From Sulfurovum sp. (lineage in GTDB: Bacteria > Campylobacterota > Campylobacteria > Campylobacterales > Sulfurovaceae), in contig DQVY01000093.1 in assembly GCA_015661535.1 (NCBI GenBank), positions 1 to 13,317 of the forward strand: a DNA stretch of 13,317 nucleotides. Reading direction: 5' to 3'. Shown here piece by piece: positions 6,809-12,283 of this stretch. Below the pieces are notes generated by a model that saw only the letters and a list, made by a program, of their open reading frames with translations, did no database searches and was not told the origin of the DNA. Both the position numbers and the translations under genes were made by a program. Position 1 is the stretch's first letter. Each line of letters starts with the position of its first letter.

Positions 6809-7306
6809 ATGAACGCAAAAAGAAAATTACATATACATATGTCAGTAGACAACATTGAAGAGAGTATTGCTTTTTACTCTGTACAGTTTCAAGCAGAACC
6901 GACAAAGGTAAAAGAGGACTATGCCCAATGGCTCATTGATGAGATGTGTCTCAATTTTGCCATCTCTACACGTGGTGAGAAAAAGGGCATCAACCATTTA
7001 GGTGTACAGTATGAGAGTGATGAGGCCTTGGAGTCTGCCCAAAAAGAGTTTGAAGCCAAAGGCATTAAAGGGCAGGAAGACAAAGGGGCAACCTGTTGTT
7101 ATATGGCTTCCAATAAATACTGGGTGAATGACCCTACGGGTATGGTGTGGGAAAATTACCATTCTATGGAAGAGATAGAAGTTTTTGGCATGGATGCTAA
7201 AGATTCTGCAGATGCCTGCTGTGCACCAAAACTTGGTCAATTTACAGCCACTGCACCATCAGATGATTGTTGCAGCGATGAAAATGACAGTGGGTGTTGT
7301 TCTTAA
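6809..7306 (+). CDS. arsI: ArsI/CadI-family metalloenzyme with cysteine-rich C-terminal tail
   Basis: A 165-residue cytoplasmic protein of the vicinal oxygen chelate (glyoxalase-like) superfamily. It matches the ArsI/CadI family: KLHIHMSVDNIEESIAFYS at the start, NFAISTRGEKKGINHLGVQ, ESDEAL, the TCCY motif with vicinal Cys96-Cys97, KYWVNDPTG and WENYH. Expected metal ligands are His8, His63 and Glu115; Cys96-Cys97 are the residues that bind trivalent arsenicals in studied ArsI proteins. ArsI uses Fe(II) and O2 to break the carbon-arsenic bond of methylarsenite and related compounds, whereas CadI is a cadmium-induced relative, and the two cannot be separated confidently here. An added tail of about 30 residues carries three more CC pairs (137-138, 154-155, 163-164). 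The gene is alone, behind a palindromic operator, and convergent with aroK 13 bases away with no clear terminator between them. Confidence 0.85.
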   Translation: MNAKRKLHIHMSVDNIEESIAFYSVQFQAEPTKVKEDYAQWLIDEMCLNFAISTRGEKKGINHLGVQYESDEALESAQKEFEAKGIKGQEDKGATCCYMASNKYWVNDPTGMVWENYHSMEEIEVFGMDAKDSADACCAPKLGQFTATAPSDDCCSDENDSGCCS

Positions 7307-7319
7307 GGGGTTGATTTTA

Positions 7320-7826
7320 TTATAACACTCTTTTATCTAAAATATAATCTACAATGACATGGATGAAAGTAGGTATTGTTTGGTTCGCATCGACAGAGAA
7401 GGTTGCAAGTGCTTTATAGGTATCTATACGTGCATCATACAATGCTTTGGCCTTGGCTTCATCGTCAAAGAGAGGCCGTTTTGCACGTTCTCTTGCACTT
7501 AAACGGTTTACAATGACCTCAAAATAGGCATCTATATAGACAATAAGAGACTTTTCAGGTATTTCACTGTAAATAGGTACACCGCCACCCGTAGCAATGA
7601 CTTGTCCTTTTTTTTGTGTGAGCTCATTGATGCATTTTTGTTCAAGCGTACGAAAATACGCTTCACCCTTATTTTTAAAAATATCTGCAATGCTGCAGCC
7701 TTGTTCTGCTTCTATCACCGTGTCTACATCCACAAAATCTTTATAGAGTTTCCTGGAGAGCGTTTTCCCTACACTCGTTTTTCCACATCCCATAAAACCT
7801 ATGAGTACTATGTTGTCATATACCAA
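7320..7826 (-). CDS. aroK: Shikimate kinase
   Basis: A 168-residue cytoplasmic enzyme that phosphorylates shikimate at the 3-hydroxyl with ATP, the fifth step of the shikimate pathway. Visible landmarks are the P-loop GFMGCGKTSVGK (10-21), the shikimate- and Mg-binding aspartates in DVD (33-35), FRTLE with the substrate-binding arginine (Arg59), GGG (80-82) and the lid region ARERAKRPLF. Length is normal for AroK. The start is the TTG at 7826, because the only nearby ATG is in another frame and closes at once. An AAGGG sits 8-9 nt before the TTG. The upstream pseudouridine synthase stops at 7829, two bases before this start, so the two are probably translated from one mRNA. Confidence 0.92.
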   Translation of the reverse strand: MVYDNIVLIGFMGCGKTSVGKTLSRKLYKDFVDVDTVIEAEQGCSIADIFKNKGEAYFRTLEQKCINELTQKKGQVIATGGGVPIYSEIPEKSLIVYIDAYFEVIVNRLSARERAKRPLFDDEAKAKALYDARIDTYKALATFSVDANQTIPTFIHVIVDYILDKRVL

Positions 7827-7828
7827 TA

Positions 7829-8383
7829 TTAACCCTTTTTGTTAAGATCTTGAAGTAGTGAACGCTCTTCATCTAATGACAGGTAACGCCACTTGGCACT
7901 TTCAATGTCGAGTTTAAAGCTACCAATACTGACGCGTTTTAACTCTAAGACTTTTAAAGGAGTTTCAAATTTTTCATCTTTTAAAGCTCCAAAAAGTCGG
8001 CGAATATGCCTGTTTTTCCCTTCGTCAATGACTACCCTGAGTTTTGTTTTGGCCCCACCCGTACCTATTTTTGTTACTTCAAGTGCTTTGAGCAGACCAA
8101 ACTTACTTTCCACCCCTTTTTTTGCACGTGAAATATGTGCTTCGGTGACATGACCTCTCACCCAGATCTCGTATACTTTCATACAATTCCCCGGTGTGGT
8201 GAGGAGGTTGCCTACTTTTCCCTCTTTGGTAAATAATAAAAGCCCTTTAGAGCTAAGATCAAGTCGTCCAATGGGCATCCAACCTTCATCAAAAGCCCAG
8301 TTAGGCAAGAGATCATAGACCGTTTTTCGCCCACGTTCATCAGACCTTGTAACTACATAGCCTTTAGGCTTATGCAGTGCCAA
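7829..8383 (-). CDS. RluE-like pseudouridine synthase without an S4 domain
   Basis: A 184-residue member of the RsuA/RluB/RluE/RluF family, which isomerises uridine to pseudouridine in ribosomal RNA. Landmarks are LHKPKGYVVTRSDERGRKTVYDLLP, the catalytic motif GRLDLSSKGLLLFT (catalytic Asp in GRLD), and GKNRHIRRLFGAL near the C-terminus. Most family members begin with an S4 RNA-binding domain of about 60 residues, and it is absent here. The frame stays open upstream only to a stop at 8465-8467, and that stretch reads like non-coding sequence with no ATG, so no S4 domain is hidden there. RluE is naturally S4-less and of this size, making it the closest model. The start, TTG at 8383, is weakly supported: no Shine-Dalgarno is seen. 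The exact target uridine is unknown. Confidence 0.8.
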   Translation of the reverse strand: MALHKPKGYVVTRSDERGRKTVYDLLPNWAFDEGWMPIGRLDLSSKGLLLFTKEGKVGNLLTTPGNCMKVYEIWVRGHVTEAHISRAKKGVESKFGLLKALEVTKIGTGGAKTKLRVVIDEGKNRHIRRLFGALKDEKFETPLKVLELKRVSIGSFKLDIESAKWRYLSLDEERSLLQDLNKKG

Positions 8384-8418
8384 TAGTTTTGTGGAATGGC
8401 TGCTAAAATTAGAGTGAG

Positions 8419-8856
8419 CTATTTCTTGACCTTCTTCATCATCTCTGTCCAGTCTCTGGAAAAATTAGAAAATATATAATCTTCTCCATGGGGTATGTTG
8501 CACCCAGAACAGTCTTGGTGTACCTGGTCGTTGGAGTAGTCTCGTCTTCCGCGTTTTGAGTTAATGGAACAGATAGAGTGAAATTCCATGTCATCTTGCA
8601 TGACAGGTGACTGGTAGAACCTAAAGTGAGGACAACCACACATGTAACAGTTGAGTTCATACATTTCATGGCATTTGGTATTGGTAGCGTAGAGTTCACA
8701 AAAGTCTGGCTCTTTTTCTACCATGTTCTCAAAAATGAAGTACTGTACAACATCAAATTCATCAAGTCCTTCAAGTTTTTTCATGATAGCAGCATGTTTT
8801 TTAGCATGTGCTTCGTACCATTCATTATAGGTCATTTTATCTTCGTACTTAGTCAT
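8419..8856 (-). CDS. Eight-cysteine protein of unknown function
   Basis: I do not recognise this 145-residue protein. It has eight cysteines (53, 62, 70, 73, 75, 96, 116, 119) in the pattern C-x8-C-x7-C-x2-C-x-C-x20-C-x19-C-x2-C, with histidines nearby (63, 77, 92, 112, 123). This strongly suggests a bound metal: zinc or one or two Fe-S clusters. There is no signal peptide or membrane segment, so it is cytoplasmic. The N-terminus is charged and helical (YNEWYEAHAKKHAAIMKKLEGL). The start is uncertain among three consecutive ATGs (8862-8854) that overlap the end of the preceding gene; I used the last. A later ATG at 8835 is possible. The overlap of about 8 bases with the upstream gene points to translational coupling and co-production. 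Confidence 0.75.
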   Translation of the reverse strand: MTKYEDKMTYNEWYEAHAKKHAAIMKKLEGLDEFDVVQYFIFENMVEKEPDFCELYATNTKCHEMYELNCYMCGCPHFRFYQSPVMQDDMEFHSICSINSKRGRRDYSNDQVHQDCSGCNIPHGEDYIFSNFSRDWTEMMKKVKK

Positions 8857-9160
8857 CATCATCTTCAAACTCAGAGAGATCAAACTCTAACTCTACTCGT
8901 TCCTCTTCTACTTCTTTGATATCAGAAATATCTTCAGGGGAGATATGTATAGCCATGGCTACGAATGTTGCCAGATGACCATCATTTATGATCTCTTGAC
9001 ATGTTTCAGATGTGTTATATACAGTAAGAATGCCATCTTTGATGAGTACATCATTGGTGCTGACACCTAATTCTGCTGCTATGTCATGCATATCGGGACG
9101 ATTGAGGTGTACCCCGTGCACTTTCATTGAAAACCCTTTTCTTAATGGTAATCCAAACAT
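8849..9160 (-). CDS. Acidic hypothetical protein (103 aa)
   Basis: No family is recognised. The N-terminal half contains LNRPDMHDIAAELGVSTNDVLIKDG, which could form a short helix-turn-helix-like or degron-like segment, but the match is weak. The C-terminal third is strongly acidic (EVEEERVELEFDLSEFEDDDD). No signal peptide or membrane segment is present. The ATG at 9160 has a strong ribosome binding site (GAGGAG, 5-6 nt before). A second candidate ATG at 9127 also has a purine-rich AAAGGG, so an alternative shorter product is possible. It is co-directional with the genes on either side and overlaps the eight-cysteine protein by about 8 bases. Confidence 0.75.
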   Translation of the reverse strand: MFGLPLRKGFSMKVHGVHLNRPDMHDIAAELGVSTNDVLIKDGILTVYNTSETCQEIINDGHLATFVAMAIHISPEDISDIKEVEEERVELEFDLSEFEDDDD

Positions 9161-9186
9161 TTATTCTCCTCTAATTTTCATAAGTA

Positions 9187-9192
9187 ATTATA
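9187..9192 (-). promoter_or_regulatory. -10 element in front of the 103-aa protein
   Basis: On the minus strand, AGCTATAATTAC contains a perfect TATAAT about 27 bases before the ATG at 9160, placing a start near 9180. No convincing -35 is visible. This could give the downstream four genes their own transcript. Confidence 0.45.
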
Positions 9193-9203
9193 GCTAAATA
9201 TCT

Positions 9204-9551
9204 CTAGTCATCATTATGCAGTTGGCCGGAAAAGTCAAAACCAAACTTCATTTTGTTGGCTATCTCTTCTTGTACCTCGTCTATGAGCTCATCAGTTTCA
9301 TTTTCTATCTGGTCTATGAAAAACTTTTGTTCTCTTTCTCGTCTAAAGGTATATACCTTGTAGGGTTTTTCACTGCCGTGTTCTTCCAAAAAGGCATCAA
9401 GGGTATCTTCCCAAACAATTTTGATGTCACGTTCAATGATCTTTTCTTCATCTTCATCAGGCAGTGTGTATTTAAATTCTACAGTCTCTTCGTACATAAT
9501 GACTTTAAATTTACGCTCTTCGTTGTCTTGTGTTGCTTCATTATTTATCAT
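9204..9551 (-). CDS. Acidic hypothetical protein (115 aa)
   Basis: Unrecognised and cytoplasmic. It is very rich in Glu, Asp and Lys; beta-type sequence (KFKVIMYEETVEFKYTLP) is followed by helical, coiled-coil-prone sequence (residues about 75-103, with DQIENETDELIDEVQEEIANK). The ATG at 9551 is preceded by AAAGGA about 8 nt upstream, which supports the start. It is first in a same-strand run that continues to aroK, and it has the clear -10 element at 9590-9595. Function cannot be inferred from sequence alone. Confidence 0.72.
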   Translation of the reverse strand: MINNEATQDNEERKFKVIMYEETVEFKYTLPDEDEEKIIERDIKIVWEDTLDAFLEEHGSEKPYKVYTFRREREQKFFIDQIENETDELIDEVQEEIANKMKFGFDFSGQLHNDD

Positions 9552-9589
9552 ATCTATTTCCTTTGCTTTTATTATCTACTTTTTTCGCA

Positions 9590-9595
9590 TTATAC
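9590..9595 (-). promoter_or_regulatory. -10 element of the 115-aa protein / aroK run
   Basis: The minus strand reads GTGTATAATGCG, a perfect TATAAT preceded by TG one base upstream (an extended -10). The predicted start is near 9583, about 32 bases before the ATG at 9551. The -35 position (ATATAA) is weak, as is common in Campylobacterota. Confidence 0.55.
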
Positions 9596-9612
9596 ACTAA
9601 GGCATAGTGATT

Positions 9613-10635
9613 TTATATTATCCATTTATCGCCATCAAAAACTGTGGTTTTATCTATCTCAAATGTACTTGTATCTATCATCACATCAATGTGAAATTTA
9701 CCGCTGTTTCTTTTCATACCCTCTTTGGCATAGATGCCATGTTTTGCCCCTAAGGAGAGGTGTAGTCCACACATTCGTTCAAAGGTTCCCATGTCTGAGA
9801 CAGTATTTGTTTTGGAAAAGGCACGGTTGAGTCCCAGTCCCAACTCGCGTACCCAGACCACATTTTCTTCTTCTCTTATCATGTTAAGTACGGCTTCAAA
9901 TTCTTCTGTACTATTTTCTGTACCTACAATTTGTCCCTTTTCAACAATGAGGGTAATAGGGTGTGGTGGTATATTCACTTTATAGTTGGTATCACCAAAG
10001 GCTATGATATTGGTTCTTCCATTTACAGCGGTGAGTTCTGTAGATTCTGTAAACACTTCACCAATAGGGAACTGACCCCCTACATTTTTCATCTCGGAGT
10101 AGTCACCAATGTTTATTTTTGCATCTTCAAAGCCAACAGGGTAGATAAGCTTCTCTTTACCACTATGCACCACAGCACTTTTGGCATTGTTTATCAGTGC
10201 TTTTAGGCTGTGTCCTGTATGGTGAAAATAGCTTTTGTCATAGGCGAGGGCATTGACATAGTTTGTGACTTCATACGCTTCGACCATTCTTCCCAGGTGA
10301 GGGTGTTCGGCTACTTTTATCTTGTTTTTAAAGAGTTCAATGCGTATGCGAAATGCAGAGAGACGAAAACTTGTAGATTGCACCAAGGCAACAAAGTCAC
10401 CTGCTTTCAGGGCATCTATCTCTGAGAGTATGACTTCCGTATCGGTCTCATGAAAGGCTATGAATTTTCCTTTTGGTAAAGCCCTTCGATAGGCTTCTGT
10501 GAGTATGATAGAAAGTGGTGAGTCCAGGTCATAAATAACCAGAGCCGTATGACTGTCGTCATGTTTAAATACATCTCGAAGTACATCTCCAAGGTGTTGT
10601 GTTGCTTCTTCTACTAAAACTGTGTGCTTAGGCAT
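9613..10635 (-). CDS. M29-like (aminopeptidase T) metallopeptidase
   Basis: A 340-residue cytoplasmic protein related to the M29 family of leucyl aminopeptidases (AmpS/AmpT, COG2309). The predicted metal-binding set is complete in order and spacing: Glu193 in PIGEVFTES, Glu264 in RELGLGLN, His292 in GLHLSLG, and His315 and Asp317 in FHIDVMID. In studied members these hold two divalent metals that release N-terminal residues. At 340 residues it is shorter than classical M29 enzymes (about 400-415), the deficit lying before the first metal ligand. The ATG at 10635 overlaps the thiD stop by 8 bases, with GGA 8 nt upstream; a TTG at 10647 is less likely. Being third in a tenA-thiD unit, it may act on a thiamin-derived amide rather than peptides, but that is speculation. 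Confidence 0.8.
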   Translation of the reverse strand: MPKHTVLVEEATQHLGDVLRDVFKHDDSHTALVIYDLDSPLSIILTEAYRRALPKGKFIAFHETDTEVILSEIDALKAGDFVALVQSTSFRLSAFRIRIELFKNKIKVAEHPHLGRMVEAYEVTNYVNALAYDKSYFHHTGHSLKALINNAKSAVVHSGKEKLIYPVGFEDAKINIGDYSEMKNVGGQFPIGEVFTESTELTAVNGRTNIIAFGDTNYKVNIPPHPITLIVEKGQIVGTENSTEEFEAVLNMIREEENVVWVRELGLGLNRAFSKTNTVSDMGTFERMCGLHLSLGAKHGIYAKEGMKRNSGKFHIDVMIDTSTFEIDKTTVFDGDKWII

Positions 10636-11437
10636 GTGGGAGTCCAAAATGATTTACCGGTCCATGGCCTTTGCCTAAAACCATATCTTTACCTGCATCT
10701 ATGGCTTTGTTAAGGTAAGTACAGCCTTGTGTAACTGCATCTTCTAAGCTGTCACCCTTTGCCAGGTATGTTGCAATGCTTGAAGAGAGGCTGCATCCTG
10801 TACCATGTGTGTTTATGGTCTCTATGGCAGGGTTTTGTATGCGTGTTACTTTTTTTGTCTCATGGTTGTAGAGCGCATCGGTCATTGTCTCTGTAAGTTC
10901 CAGGTGTCCGCCTTTAAGTAAGACAGAGACTTGGTATTTTTCGCCTATCTCTTGGGCTGTATCTTCCAGGTTTTCCAAGTTGATGTCATGGTCGATGAGT
11001 ATTTGGGCTTCAGGGATATTAGGAGTGATGAGTCTTACTTGGGGTAAAAATGTTTTCAGACGTGCTACAGCTTCTGTGTCTATAAGGTGATGCCCTGAAG
11101 TAGCCACCATGACAGGGTCAAGTACAATGTTTTTGGCAGCATACTTTTTTAAGGTACTTTGTACGGCTTCTATCACTTTAGAAGAGTGGAGCATACCTAT
11201 TTTGACTGCATGAAAGTCTATGTCTGAAAAGACAGCATCCATTTGGGCAATGAGGTGTGAAATAGGAATAGCATGTATGTCTGTCACACCCTGGGTATTT
11301 TGTGCAGTGGTAGCAGTAATGACAGAGGCAGCATAGCCCCCATTGGCAGAGATGCTTTTAATGTCTGCCTGAATGCCGGCACACCCACCTGAGTCGGAAC
11401 CTGCTATGGTGAGGACAGTGTGGTAGGTATGGCTCAT
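10628..11437 (-). CDS. thiD: Hydroxymethylpyrimidine/phosphomethylpyrimidine kinase
   Basis: A 269-residue ribokinase-family enzyme that phosphorylates HMP, and then HMP phosphate, with ATP, supplying HMP-PP for thiamin synthesis. Landmarks are GSDSGGCAGIQAD (13-25), the HMP-binding TAQNTQGV with Gln46, KIGML, LDPVM, TPNIPEA, LLKGGH and the anion-hole motif HGTGC (211-215) with Cys215. The usual GGGAG of the first motif is GGCAG here. I start at the ATG at 11437, giving the ATGA overlap with the tenA stop and a normal ThiD N-terminus. A longer reading from the TTG at 11482 would add 15 residues that lie inside tenA and have no family match. The 3' end overlaps the peptidase gene by 8 bases. 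Confidence 0.93.
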   Translation of the reverse strand: MSHTYHTVLTIAGSDSGGCAGIQADIKSISANGGYAASVITATTAQNTQGVTDIHAIPISHLIAQMDAVFSDIDFHAVKIGMLHSSKVIEAVQSTLKKYAAKNIVLDPVMVATSGHHLIDTEAVARLKTFLPQVRLITPNIPEAQILIDHDINLENLEDTAQEIGEKYQVSVLLKGGHLELTETMTDALYNHETKKVTRIQNPAIETINTHGTGCSLSSSIATYLAKGDSLEDAVTQGCTYLNKAIDAGKDMVLGKGHGPVNHFGLPHA

Positions 11438-12087
11438 ATTTTCCACTTCTCCATCTTGTGTGCTGAGTCCCAGAACATCCATTCAAGTTGGGAAGTTTTG
11501 ATGAACACTTCTTCCATTTTCGCTAAATTTTCAGCAGAAGCAGTCAGGGCGTAAGCATTAGCAATCTCTATAGCTTGTTTTACTGCTGCTGCAAATTCAT
11601 CACTTGCGTAGGTGTCTATCCATGACTGGTAGCTGTTTGACCCACGGTTTCCCTGCATTCTTAAGATGAAGTCACCCACCTCTTTGTAAATGGTAAAACA
11701 TGGCAGTACAGCAGCAATACCTACTTCTACAGATTCATTGTGCACAATACGTGCCAAGTAAGAGTTGTAGAGTTCACAGGTAGGTGAGGGGGTAGAGTTT
11801 TTGTAGCGTTCTTCCAAAAATGTTTTATGCAGAGCATCTTCAACTTGTATGATGCCTGTGGCAGACTCGTAAAAAAACTGTGTCTCTTCAGTGCGGTGAC
11901 ATTTGGTACCTACGGTGACAAGTGCTCTTTTGTATTCGTTCAGGTAGAGTGAGTCCTGGTTCACATAAAAGCCAAAGATGTCTTTGTCAAGTGTGTCTTG
12001 CATAAGTTCTATAACAAAGTCATGTTTGATGATCGCATGAAAGATATGCTCTGTTTTTTCTCTTGTTTTTTCGTACCAGTTTTCCAT
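11434..12087 (-). CDS. tenA: TenA-type thiaminase II
   Basis: A 217-residue all-helical TenA protein, which hydrolyses 4-amino-5-aminomethyl-2-methylpyrimidine (a breakdown product of thiamin) to HMP for salvage. Expected active-site residues are present: Asp45 in NQDSLYL, Tyr107/Tyr110 in LYNSYLARI, Cys130 in VLPCFTIY and Glu202 in QLEWMFWDSA. Length is normal for the family. The ATG at 12087 is preceded by GGATATC with GGA 9 nt before it. It is first in the unit; its TGA overlaps the thiD ATG in an ATGA arrangement. In Bacillus the amide deformylation step before TenA is done by YlmB; no YlmB-like gene is visible here. I saw no TPP riboswitch elements in its 196-base upstream region. Confidence 0.92.
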   Translation of the reverse strand: MENWYEKTREKTEHIFHAIIKHDFVIELMQDTLDKDIFGFYVNQDSLYLNEYKRALVTVGTKCHRTEETQFFYESATGIIQVEDALHKTFLEERYKNSTPSPTCELYNSYLARIVHNESVEVGIAAVLPCFTIYKEVGDFILRMQGNRGSNSYQSWIDTYASDEFAAAVKQAIEIANAYALTASAENLAKMEEVFIKTSQLEWMFWDSAHKMEKWKI

Positions 12088-12121
12088 AAGTGATATCCAT
12101 TAATAATGTAAATTTTTTCCC

Positions 12122-12127
12122 ATCATA
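12122..12127 (-). promoter_or_regulatory. Candidate -10 of tenA-thiD-peptidase unit
   Basis: The minus strand reads GCTATGATGGG; TATGAT lies 34 bases before the tenA ATG, placing a start near 12115. There is no strong -35. The surrounding 196-base divergent region (12088-12283) is very AT-rich and holds three copies of AAACTAA on the plus strand, two of them 17 bases apart, but no recognisable riboswitch. Confidence 0.35.
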
Positions 12128-12283
12128 GCAAACAAAGCTAAAATTTAAAACTAACTACAGTATCTTATTTTAAATTATCATTTCATTTTATAAAAACTAA
12201 TGTGCTATGCAAACTAATTTTAGGTAGAATATCTCTAGGGATATAGAATGATATGTTTATAGATATGTATAAAAGGTAGTCAT

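Noticed and set aside
9596..9610. Hairpin CACTA-N5-TAGTG as a terminator for the M29-like gene
   Set aside because: The stem is only 5 bp and no run of T follows it on the minus strand; it also abuts the -10 of the next gene.
9216..9830. 204-codon plus-strand open frame
   Set aside because: It lies antisense to the 115-aa protein and the M29-like gene, crosses their intergenic gap, has no ribosome binding site and reads as a low-complexity Phe/Tyr/Leu-rich translation of AT-rich coding DNA.
12088..12283. TPP riboswitch upstream of tenA
   Set aside because: I looked on the tenA strand for the conserved CUGAGA and ACCUGAUCUGG-type elements and found neither.
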